Origin: CAJXNP01 sp050305935
Lineage (GTDB): Bacteria > Bacteroidota > Bacteroidia > Cytophagales > Cyclobacteriaceae
Length of the DNA stretch: 64,000 nucleotides
Direction: 5' to 3'
NCBI GenBank assembly: GCA_050305935.1
Contig: JBNLGG010000003.1
Coordinates: 88,521-152,520, forward strand
The position numbers and the translations under genes were made by a program. The notes under the pieces were generated by a model. It saw only the letters and a list, made by a program, of their open reading frames with translations. It ran no database searches and was not told where the DNA came from. The first letter of the stretch is position 1. Every line of letters starts with the position of its first letter. Positions 56,001 to 63,391 of the stretch are shown here, one piece after another.

Positions 56001-56215
56001 ACGTTGAAAGAAAATTTGAACCTGGGGGATATTTGGGTGAATTCATTTTTACACAAAATTCCAACAAAGGATATAAGCTTGTCATCAAGTCAGGCGCGCA
56101 TTTGTTGCAGGTTGATAAAGGGAAATTTTATGATCTGGTATGTGACAATTATGATATAGCGGAGCGTGTATTGGATATGATGGAGGCGGCTGAAAAAGAG
56201 GTTATTGAGATATAA
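53036..56215 (+). CDS. Membrane transporter-like protein fused to HEAT repeats and a degenerate CNB domain
   Basis: This 1059-residue protein starts with about 10 to 12 membrane segments (residues about 18-430) of the NTT/MFS-like type, including GGIDSGQIIATIIAFFTIPF. A soluble region of helical HEAT-like repeats follows (about 530-900, for example SEIINIAILSAGKIQRMELL). The last 110 residues resemble a cyclic nucleotide-binding domain (YFFFILNGEVVLYDSSFNVE, GGYLGEFIF), but the phosphate-binding cassette lacks its Arg (NSNKGYKLVIKSG), so it may not bind a nucleotide. It lies between the two TIR-like paralogs, 123 bases after the first and 194 before the second. Confidence 0.78.
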   Translation: MLGPLLKVLNVEKGEEKPVLLLLGNGFFLGIFLAAYKGVAYTLFLENLGEYLREAIFISGGLGVISTSIYTYIQQRVSFTKLILLNYVVIFIFIAISRVLFVYAEANWIIFILFVMNGPVLSILILGFWGTFGRIFDLRQSKRIIGGIDSGQIIATIIAFFTIPFISKLLDHISDLLIIGEVGLVVSIVFLIIIFSNFDLKAFDVHLSGGESEESKFKSLIKNKYVVFLALFLFASMLAFSLVEYSFLSVAEHQYPEQNKLLSFISIIEASILVLGLLIQTFVNERLLSMYGLRTTLLVLPVILSLFTVLAIVVGSYYGFDVSNPNFLWFFLFITISKLFTSSLRDAMENPAFKLFFMPLDDRIRFDIQTKLEGIVNEFSRLVAGALIFVLGILPFFHLIHYSVLLLGVIAFWIFLALRVYHNYRISIRFKLERQKRKAGREFTKHSKNYIFNVLSTSTKNGTPEKLIFAYKVMAKLFPFEFKSTFTKSIKSSGEEVKMVIINKLREDNVIGESDFRSSKKKETAETIDHDYLSDKDVDFIITFARNAKHDQKKIIADYISNANPEDGFKVLIELLNDTNSEIINIAILSAGKIQRMELLPFLVDFLTQEKFRDTATDALITYGEKAFSSLETAFYTTDQSEDVKIRIVGIYGRVGGSTAIRLLWSKIDFPDFQVVAAVINALSQCGFKAHGNQIARIKTALENDISNILWNLVALDALRNHSEKEFGVLINALIEENEHNNTHIYMLMSMIFDQKSMQLVKENIESKTNEGTTYALELLDVFLPEDIKEKIIPILDDIPDYERVKRLQIFFPQLDLSVSEILKAIINRDFAQTNRWTKACAFYAIGTTDLEISCKLELVANLFNPDELLRETSAWVLFHRYPQDYQKNILRLADQQRNHLNAKIVQSDEGVDVKGQSTSKYLKYHLIEFLKHSSELRALTGLFLSKLVDNVEELIVKRDFEIDLINYKTEYFFFILNGEVVLYDSSFNVERKFEPGGYLGEFIFTQNSNKGYKLVIKSGAHLLQVDKGKFYDLVCDNYDIAERVLDMMEAAEKEVIEI

Positions 56216-56409
56216 AAAACATAACTTACTGTTTTTTAGTATTTTAAATACATTTGTTTAAATTAAAAATTTAATTAAATTTGGCAACGAAAACACGTTT
56301 GTTTTCATTCGAGGATGGTTGGGTTTAATTTTAAATTATATGGAAATTATTGTTAAATTAGAATGAACTCGCAGCTTTTATTGCATTTTTTCTATTACAT
56401 TAGAATCTG

Positions 56410-57888
56410 ATGGATACACAAAATAACTTGATCATTATCTATTCATCGAAAGATGAAGACGCAAGTTTAAAAACATCTTGGGTAAATAACTTTCACCGCT
56501 TTTTAGAATTACTCCTTGGAAGGCTTTTAAGAGACCAGGTTAAAATCAACCTCACAGAAATCCAGGAGTTGGATTTGGACAAAATCTATTCTACGTCTAC
56601 CATCCTGATTCCCATTGCCACCGAGCATCTGCTCCTGAACAGCATTTTTAAGGAGGAGATCAAAAAATTTCATGAGAAAGGAATAAACAAGGGACAGAAC
56701 AGCATTTCGTGGAGTTCCCGGATTTTTAAGGTATTCAGAGAGCCCACAAAAGGTCATTTCCTCCTTGATTTTCTAAGCAATTCCCTGGGCTATAATTTTT
56801 ATCACCGGGATCCTCTTACCAATGAAGTTGTTCAATATAATGATTTTACCAGTCCCGAATCGCAAAAAACTTTTTGGATGAGGCTGTATGACCTCGCTTA
56901 CGATATATCCAAAATTCAGCAAGATATTAATAGTGGAGAGCGCGAATTGCAGACTATTACACAACAGATCAATAAGGAGTCCATTTATTTGTCGGCGGTA
57001 GGATCAGACCTGGAGAATGACAGGTCTATCATAAAAAGAGAATTGCAGCGAAGCGGTTTTCAGGTACTCCCGGACAACAATATTCCTGATGACTTAGATG
57101 CCGCTCTGCGAATGATCAGAAATGACATTGCAAGGTGCAAAATGGCCATTCATTTGGTAGGGGCTGATCCTGGTAAAATCAAAGGAACTAATTCGTCACT
57201 GATAGAACTTCAATTGAGGATTGCATCGGAGCTTCTTAAGGACGATGAAAAAATGGGATCAGACAAAGGTCCACTTCCGCTAGGCAGGATTATCTGGATA
57301 ACCCCACACCTTGACAAGGTCAGTGTAAAACAGAAGATTTTTATTGAAAACTTGAAAAAGGACTCTGACGCAATAAAAAAAGCAGATGTTCTTGAATCAA
57401 ATGTCGAAGAATTAAAGGGCTTTATCAGTAATAAAATTTCGCAATACCGGTCGACCGCGACAGAAAAAATTCAAAAAAAGAAAGATGCAAAAGTCATATA
57501 TTTGATCTGCAATAATACTGAGGCAGAGAAATGCAAGCCAATCAAAGATTACCTGAATTCTTTTGGTTACCAGGTGATTACCTCTACGTTTGAAGGATCA
57601 CCCAATGAAGTGAGAACAGAACATTTTAATAATTTAAAAAAATGTGACGCTACCCTGGTCTATTATGGAGGAAGTAATGACAACTGGATGAAAACCAAAC
57701 TTCAGGACCTTTCAAAGTCTCTGGGATTTGAGCGGGAAAAGCCATTGGGGCTACAAGCAGTCATAATAGATTCAGAAGAGAAATTTGACGACCTGTTCAA
57801 AGCCAGGAAAAATACTATGGTTTTATATAGCAAAGGCTCTTCAACCGAAAAATCGCTTGAACCATTTTTAGCTCAATTACAAAGTTGA
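56410..57888 (+). CDS. Triple TIR-like/DUF4062-like domain protein, paralog two
   Basis: This 492-residue protein repeats the layout of the protein encoded at 51485. Domain 1 (about 5-170) begins NLIIIYSSKDEDASLKTSWV and includes TSTILIPIATEHLLLNSIF. Domain 2 (about 190-345) has SIYLSAVGSDLENDRSIIKR, MAIHLVGADPG and RIIWITPHLD. Domain 3 (about 360-490) has KVIYLICNNTEAEKCKPIKD and DATLVYYGGSNDNWMKTKL. Similar proteins, from memory, occur next to STAND NTPases. The stop lies 4 bases before the STAND gene, so the two are probably co-translated. It could be an effector or adaptor of that NTPase; catalytic activity is not shown by sequence. Confidence 0.68.
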   Translation: MDTQNNLIIIYSSKDEDASLKTSWVNNFHRFLELLLGRLLRDQVKINLTEIQELDLDKIYSTSTILIPIATEHLLLNSIFKEEIKKFHEKGINKGQNSISWSSRIFKVFREPTKGHFLLDFLSNSLGYNFYHRDPLTNEVVQYNDFTSPESQKTFWMRLYDLAYDISKIQQDINSGERELQTITQQINKESIYLSAVGSDLENDRSIIKRELQRSGFQVLPDNNIPDDLDAALRMIRNDIARCKMAIHLVGADPGKIKGTNSSLIELQLRIASELLKDDEKMGSDKGPLPLGRIIWITPHLDKVSVKQKIFIENLKKDSDAIKKADVLESNVEELKGFISNKISQYRSTATEKIQKKKDAKVIYLICNNTEAEKCKPIKDYLNSFGYQVITSTFEGSPNEVRTEHFNNLKKCDATLVYYGGSNDNWMKTKLQDLSKSLGFEREKPLGLQAVIIDSEEKFDDLFKARKNTMVLYSKGSSTEKSLEPFLAQLQS

Positions 57889-57892
57889 AAAC

Positions 57893-60800
57893 ATGGGCGA
57901 AAAAGATTTTGAATTAATCGACTACGAGATATCGGGAAATGTTGATCTTATCAATCCATTTCCCGGGTTAAGACCTTTTGGCTTTGAAGAAAGCCATTTG
58001 TTTTTTGGGCGGGAAGGCCAGAGTGATGAAGTACTTCTTAACTTGGCGAAACATAGGTTCTCAGCCGTCATCGGAGCTTCTGGTAGTGGTAAGTCATCCT
58101 TAATGTATTGTGGTCTTATTCCTATCTTGTACGGTGGCTTCATGACCCAGGCAGGTGCCGACTGGACTGTATTTGTTACCCGTCCAGGCATTACACCAAT
58201 AGACAATCTGGCAAATACTATTGTTTCAAAAGATGAGCAAAATGCCACCCTGGATGAAGAAGAAATATCGATTTCCAGAACGCTGACGTCCACTATTTTA
58301 AGAAGCAGCTCAATGGGTTTGGTGGATGCGATCAAACAATATGGCTATACAGAAAATAAAAATATTTTTATCCTGGTCGACCAATTTGAGGAGCTGTTTC
58401 GGTTTATCAATTCAGACGATAAATCTAATGCGCTGAATGAGGCGGCGGCTTTTGTCAACTTGCTGATCAAGTCGATAAATCAGGATGAGGTCCCGATTTA
58501 TGTCGCATTGACCATGCGTTCTGACTTTATAGGGGAGTGCTCTCAATTTCCGGAACTAACGCATATTATAAACCGGAGCCATTATTTGATCCCACAAATG
58601 ACCCGCGAACAACAACGCCTCGCTATAGAAGGACCGATTGCTGTAGGAGGTGGGATTGTTACCAAAAGACTTGTGCAGCAGTTGCTCAATGATGTGGGCA
58701 ATAATGCCGATCAGCTTCCAGTGCTTCAGCATGCATTGATGCGGACATGGGATTATTGGATTAAGAACAGAGAAGGAGAAGAGTCAATTGATCTCCGGCA
58801 CTATATTGCTGTTGGTAGGATCAACGAAGCATTGTCTCAGCACGCGAATGAGGCTTATTCAGAATTATCAAAGCGACAGAAAGAAATTTGTGAGGTTCTT
58901 TTTAAAACACTTACCGAAAAAAGTTCTGACAATATCGGTATCAGGAGGGCGGCAAAACTTTCTGAAATAGCCGAGATTGCAGATGCCTCTGAAAAAGAAG
59001 TAAATGCTGTTATAGACGTGTTTAGACAGCCCGGCCGTTCATTGCTGATGCCTCCGTCTAATGTCAATCTGCATTCCGATTCGATTGTGGAGATTTCCCA
59101 CGAAAGTTTAATGCGGATTTGGCAGCGACTCAAAAATTGGGTAAATGAAGAAGCAGAATCTGCTAACATGTATCGACGGCTTTCGGAGGCTGCCGAAATG
59201 TACCAGGTTGGTAAGACTGGTCTGTGGCGCCCACCAGATCTGCAATTGGCACTTAACTGGCAGCGAAAACAAAAACCAACCGCCGTTTGGGCACATCGTT
59301 ACAACCCATACTTTGAAAGGGCGATTTTATTCCTTGAGATAAGCAAAAACGCATTCGAGAATGAGCAAAAGAGTAAAGAGCTTTTGCAGAAGCGAATGAT
59401 CAGAAGGACAAAGATCGTAGCCTTGATTTTGGGGTTGTTTGCAATAATTTCTGCAGCGTTTTTTGTTTTTGGTTGGGTGCAAAAAGGTATCGCCGAAGAA
59501 AACCTGGCAAAATCACTTGAAAATGAACGCATTGCAAATGAACAACGAGAACGCGCTGAAACAAATGCGGAAATTGCAGAGAGGGAAAAAGAAGCAGCAG
59601 ATGAGCAACGTCAGGAAGCAATCCGGCAATCTCAAATAGCACAGGAGCAGCGGCAAATAGCTGTCAGAAATGAGTACATTGCCCTATATCAAAAAAATGT
59701 TGCTGATTCTCAGCGCGTTGTAGCCAATCAACAAAAAGAGATAGCCCTGATCAATGAGCAGCAGGCTGTTGCAGCCCAAAACGAAGCCCAGGAAGAACGG
59801 GACAAGGCGCTGTCATTGAGGATGCTTTCCATCGCCCAGGGAATGGCGGTCAAATCCCTGAATATAACGCGGGATGACGATTTGAAGGGGTTATTGGCTC
59901 AGCAGGCCTATATGTTCAATTCTGAATTTGGTGGCAATGTCTATGACAACTATGTGTACGATGGCTTGTACTACGCAATGAGAAAGATCGAAGGCGAATC
60001 ATTCAACATACTTACTGGGCACACTGACAATGTAAGGGCGGTTAAATTCAACGAGGAAGGTGATAAATTTTACTCGACCGGGTCGGATGGCCGTGTGCTT
60101 GTTTGGGATGCGGAAAACCTGACCAGCCAGGTGCTTTACAGGCACGAATTTGTAAACAAATCGCTGGCACTCAGTTCGGATGAAAAATGGGTAATAGTAT
60201 CGGGTGATGCACCTTATGTTCTATTGCTAGATATCCAAAACCTTAAGAGTAAGAAAATAAATATCCATGAGGGGGCCATTACTAGTATTTTGGTTCCGAA
60301 ACAGGCTAATTATTTTTATTCATTTGGGATTCAGGACCAAAAGCTAATAAAGTCTAGCTTTGACGATTCAAATGAAGAGATCATTGGGTTTGAGGACAAA
60401 GTAAGGTCTATCATCCTAAGTCCGGATAACAGGTTTTTTATAGGTGGTTGTGAAAACGGAAAAATCGTTGTCTGGGATGCTAAAACGCTTGATAAGCTTT
60501 ACACTGTGGAAGATTTGACGAATCAGCCGGTGTATTCTATTGAAATAAATGAAAAAATTAACACAATTGCGATTGGTGATGAGAATGGAGCGATATATTT
60601 GTGTGACGCTTCTAATTTAGGGATGGGAATGAATCACCTGATTACTCTTACAGGGCAAAACTCACGCATCAGTAAGATTAAGTTTAGCAATGATGGGAAA
60701 TTATTGGGTTCTGCTAGCCTGGATGGATCGATTCAAATGTGGGTAGTAAATGATTTAGATAATTTACCACTTGTTTTTAAAGACCATGATGACCATGTTT

Positions 60801-61006
60801 GGGATATCAATTTTAATCCGGAAGGAAATTACCTGATAGCGGGAGTAAGAAGTGGAGATATTAAAATCTGGCCAACCAAACCGCAGATGTTATCTGAAAT
60901 GATATGTAGAAAATTAATGAGGAATATGACGACCAAAGAATGGGAAAGATATGTAGCTAAAGATATTGAATATAGAAAAACCTGTGAAATCGCAACATCT
61001 AAATAG
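57893..61006 (+). CDS. nSTAND1-type NTPase with transmembrane segment, coiled coil and WD40 repeats
   Basis: This 1037-residue protein starts with NPFPGLRPFGFEESHLFFGR, the usual start of nSTAND1 NTPases. Walker A is at 61-70 (GASGSGKSSL), Walker B at 157-169 (NIFILVDQFEELF), and a sensor region at about 205-215 (ALTMRSDFIGE). A winged-helix-like part lies before residue 490. RRTKIVALILGLFAIISAAF (about 504-528) forms one membrane segment with basic residues on its N-terminal side, then an E/Q/R-rich coiled coil (about 530-650) and WD40 repeats (about 703-1010). If the basic residues stay inside, the NTPase is cytoplasmic and the WD40 sensor periplasmic. Confidence 0.85.
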   Translation: MGEKDFELIDYEISGNVDLINPFPGLRPFGFEESHLFFGREGQSDEVLLNLAKHRFSAVIGASGSGKSSLMYCGLIPILYGGFMTQAGADWTVFVTRPGITPIDNLANTIVSKDEQNATLDEEEISISRTLTSTILRSSSMGLVDAIKQYGYTENKNIFILVDQFEELFRFINSDDKSNALNEAAAFVNLLIKSINQDEVPIYVALTMRSDFIGECSQFPELTHIINRSHYLIPQMTREQQRLAIEGPIAVGGGIVTKRLVQQLLNDVGNNADQLPVLQHALMRTWDYWIKNREGEESIDLRHYIAVGRINEALSQHANEAYSELSKRQKEICEVLFKTLTEKSSDNIGIRRAAKLSEIAEIADASEKEVNAVIDVFRQPGRSLLMPPSNVNLHSDSIVEISHESLMRIWQRLKNWVNEEAESANMYRRLSEAAEMYQVGKTGLWRPPDLQLALNWQRKQKPTAVWAHRYNPYFERAILFLEISKNAFENEQKSKELLQKRMIRRTKIVALILGLFAIISAAFFVFGWVQKGIAEENLAKSLENERIANEQRERAETNAEIAEREKEAADEQRQEAIRQSQIAQEQRQIAVRNEYIALYQKNVADSQRVVANQQKEIALINEQQAVAAQNEAQEERDKALSLRMLSIAQGMAVKSLNITRDDDLKGLLAQQAYMFNSEFGGNVYDNYVYDGLYYAMRKIEGESFNILTGHTDNVRAVKFNEEGDKFYSTGSDGRVLVWDAENLTSQVLYRHEFVNKSLALSSDEKWVIVSGDAPYVLLLDIQNLKSKKINIHEGAITSILVPKQANYFYSFGIQDQKLIKSSFDDSNEEIIGFEDKVRSIILSPDNRFFIGGCENGKIVVWDAKTLDKLYTVEDLTNQPVYSIEINEKINTIAIGDENGAIYLCDASNLGMGMNHLITLTGQNSRISKIKFSNDGKLLGSASLDGSIQMWVVNDLDNLPLVFKDHDDHVWDINFNPEGNYLIAGVRSGDIKIWPTKPQMLSEMICRKLMRNMTTKEWERYVAKDIEYRKTCEIATSK

Positions 61007-61034
61007 ACCTGGGATTTGATTGCTAACACAAACT

Positions 61035-62096
61035 ATGAAAAGGATTTTTAAAGGGTTTTTTGTTTTTCTAACTTTTCTAATATCCACAACCGCTTTTTCA
61101 CAAGGTTTTTGCGATCAAAAATTAGGTGAGGCAGAGGATAATTTTGAATCGGGGAAGTTCTATGGAATTCCTGAGTTGCTATCCCCTTGTTTGAAAAATG
61201 GATTTTCAAGAGAGGAAAAAATAAGGGCTTACAGGCTGCTAACTATCACCTTTTTATACCTGGAAGATCAAAATTCTGCAGATAAAAGCTATCTCGAACT
61301 TCTAAAATTGTCTCCTGAATATGAAGTCAATACGGATCTTGATCCTGGCGAACTGATAGCCCATCATGCAAAATTCACCACCCGACCATTCGTTTACCTG
61401 ATAGCTAAAGGCGGAGTTAATTTAACTCATTATAATCAAATTGTCGACGTGTCGATGAACAATACCAATGATGGCTCGCAAACTGAAAAGTCTCTGTTTG
61501 GATTTAACGTGGCCTTCGGGTCTGAATTCACTATTTATAAGAACCTTCATTTGGGGGTAGAAGGGATGCTGCATCGGAAGAATTTTGAAATCACTGACAA
61601 ACAATTTGTATTAAATGGTGTCACCGATAGCAGGATCACAAAATTACGACAAACGTATACCGAGCTGGAATTTCCGCTTTACATAAAGTATTCATTTTTT
61701 AAGCCCAAAATTAGTCCGTTCGTTTATGCAGGGGCCGCGCCATCAATATTATTTTTGGCGGGAATAAAGGAATCTCAGATTCAAAAGGGAGCTGATATTT
61801 CACCTCAGCCGGACTTTGATATTTATAACCTGAGAAATAAAGTAAATTATTCATTGTTAGGTGGCTTTGGTATAAAATATAAAATTGGTATTAATTATTT
61901 GACGGTTGAATTTAGGCATCAGCGGTCAATGTTAAATTATAGTAATGAAAAGGATATTTGGGATTCAAAATCAAGATTGGGGAAAAATCTTAAGTATCCT
62001 TCTGCCTACATAGATGATTTCTTTCGCTTAAGTAATACCAGCATTTTGTTTGGTTTTGTGTATCCAATATATAAACCCCGAAAAATCAAATTATAA
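61035..62096 (+). CDS. Outer-membrane beta-barrel protein with N-terminal TPR-like region
   Basis: ATG 61035 (353 residues) is preferred to the TTG five codons earlier because it gives a clean signal peptide MKRIFKGFFVFLTFLISTTA. Residues about 25-115 look like TPR-type helices (LGEAEDNFESGKFYGIPELL, LDPGELIAHHAKF). Residues about 120-353 show barrel strands (FVYLIAKGGVNLTHYNQIVD, FNVAFGSEFTIYKNLHLGVE), as in PorT-like proteins. The TPR-like part should lie in the periplasm, where it could meet the WD40 repeats of the STAND protein. The gene starts 28 bases after the STAND gene and abuts the lipoprotein gene. Confidence 0.75.
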   Translation: MKRIFKGFFVFLTFLISTTAFSQGFCDQKLGEAEDNFESGKFYGIPELLSPCLKNGFSREEKIRAYRLLTITFLYLEDQNSADKSYLELLKLSPEYEVNTDLDPGELIAHHAKFTTRPFVYLIAKGGVNLTHYNQIVDVSMNNTNDGSQTEKSLFGFNVAFGSEFTIYKNLHLGVEGMLHRKNFEITDKQFVLNGVTDSRITKLRQTYTELEFPLYIKYSFFKPKISPFVYAGAAPSILFLAGIKESQIQKGADISPQPDFDIYNLRNKVNYSLLGGFGIKYKIGINYLTVEFRHQRSMLNYSNEKDIWDSKSRLGKNLKYPSAYIDDFFRLSNTSILFGFVYPIYKPRKIKL

Positions 62097-63368
62097 TTGA
62101 ATATACCATCACAATATCGCCTGATTTTTATCTTATCAGCTATCATTTTACTGGTTAGTTGCGAGGATAAAGGAACACTCGAAAAGTTGAATGACCAGGT
62201 TTTCATTAAACTTTATGGAGGGGTTGGCAGTGAAGAAGGATTTGACTTCATCCAGCTCGATGACGGTGGATTTGTCATCGTTGGGAGCACATCCTCATAT
62301 AATGAAGGAGACATAGATGTGTTTGTAGTTCGAACAGATAAAAATGGAGATCAAATTTGGGCCAACCATTACGGGGATGAAATGGCAAATGTGGCGAGAA
62401 GCTTGACCATTAGTGCTAACAATACGATCGTTTTATGCGGTGAAACTTTGCAGGGCAATGGTAGGCGGGATATTTTGGTGAAAGAGATAGACTTGTCCGG
62501 AGCCGAATTGAGAACCTTAACCCATGGTTCCGCCACAGAAGACGAGCATGGTGTGGATATCGTCAACGCCATTTCCGATGGATATTTAATTCTTGGAAAT
62601 ACAATATTTGGAAGTATCGAACAGCCAGATTCTTCCTATTTTTACCTCTTAGAGGTCGACTTGAATTTACAGGTAAAGCCAAATCGAGACCGGCCTTTGA
62701 TTGGAAGAAAAAACAAACTCAATACCGCGGCTGCGGTATCTATATTTCAAGATCAGGAATACCTATGCTTTGGTAATACATTGGATGGAGGGGGAGGTAC
62801 TAATGCTCCCTTGGGTTCCCAAAATATGTATATATTCAAAATACCAGAAGTGGGAGACGGGACAAACTCGCAAAACTTTTTCGGGACAACGGCGAAGGAA
62901 ATTGGAACGGCGTTCACGAAGGTGGGTGGCGGTTACCTATTAGTGGGGTATCAAATTAATGGAAACAGAAATTTACCTTATCTTGTGAAGGTAAATAATA
63001 ATTTAAGCCTTCAACCTGTATGGGAGTCCGTGATTGATGTTCCATATAAAGGTGTTTCTATTTCCAGAACCCCAACCTCTGTAATTGAAGCAAACGATGG
63101 AAATTATCTCATATTGATGAATTCGTTTGTGCAGCCATTTGGGACAGAAATAGGCATTATGAAAGTTGATGTTTCGGGTCAGAACGTAATATGGGAGAAC
63201 AATTTCGGAAGCAATAATAATGACAATTGTGGGAAATTAATTGATTTGGAAGAAGGAGGCGTTGTGATGTGTGGTTCCATTGGTTTTGGTGAAGAAAATA
63301 ATGAAGTAATAAATAAAATGGGCTTGATTAAGACAAACTCCTTTGGTGAATTGGTTCCTTTAGACTAA
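62097..63368 (+). CDS. Lipoprotein with beta-propeller-like repeats
   Basis: TTG at 62097, directly after the preceding stop codon, is the only start that keeps the lipoprotein signal (MNIPSQYRLIFILSAIILLV, then SC). The mature 400 residues contain several copies of a strand pattern GGF-V-I-V-G-S-T (GGFVIVGSTSSYNEGD, NTIVLCGETLQGNG, GGYLLVGYQINGN, GGVVMCGSIGFGEE) with intervening DVFVVRTDKNGD-type strands, which suggests a beta-propeller of the kind found in Bacteroidota surface lipoproteins. It is probably anchored to the outer membrane. Function is unknown; its place between the barrel and the secreted repeat gene suggests a shared complex. Confidence 0.75.
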   Translation: MNIPSQYRLIFILSAIILLVSCEDKGTLEKLNDQVFIKLYGGVGSEEGFDFIQLDDGGFVIVGSTSSYNEGDIDVFVVRTDKNGDQIWANHYGDEMANVARSLTISANNTIVLCGETLQGNGRRDILVKEIDLSGAELRTLTHGSATEDEHGVDIVNAISDGYLILGNTIFGSIEQPDSSYFYLLEVDLNLQVKPNRDRPLIGRKNKLNTAAAVSIFQDQEYLCFGNTLDGGGGTNAPLGSQNMYIFKIPEVGDGTNSQNFFGTTAKEIGTAFTKVGGGYLLVGYQINGNRNLPYLVKVNNNLSLQPVWESVIDVPYKGVSISRTPTSVIEANDGNYLILMNSFVQPFGTEIGIMKVDVSGQNVIWENNFGSNNNDNCGKLIDLEEGGVVMCGSIGFGEENNEVINKMGLIKTNSFGELVPLD

Positions 63369-63391
63369 AAACAGATTTTGGTTAATTTTAA

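Noticed and set aside
55838..56160. Functional cyclic nucleotide sensor
   Set aside because: The fold is suggestive, but the Arg of the phosphate-binding cassette is missing, so binding is not claimed.
56216..56250. AT-only inverted repeat after the transporter-HEAT gene
   Set aside because: The stem is A and T only with a loop of eight bases; too weak to call a terminator.
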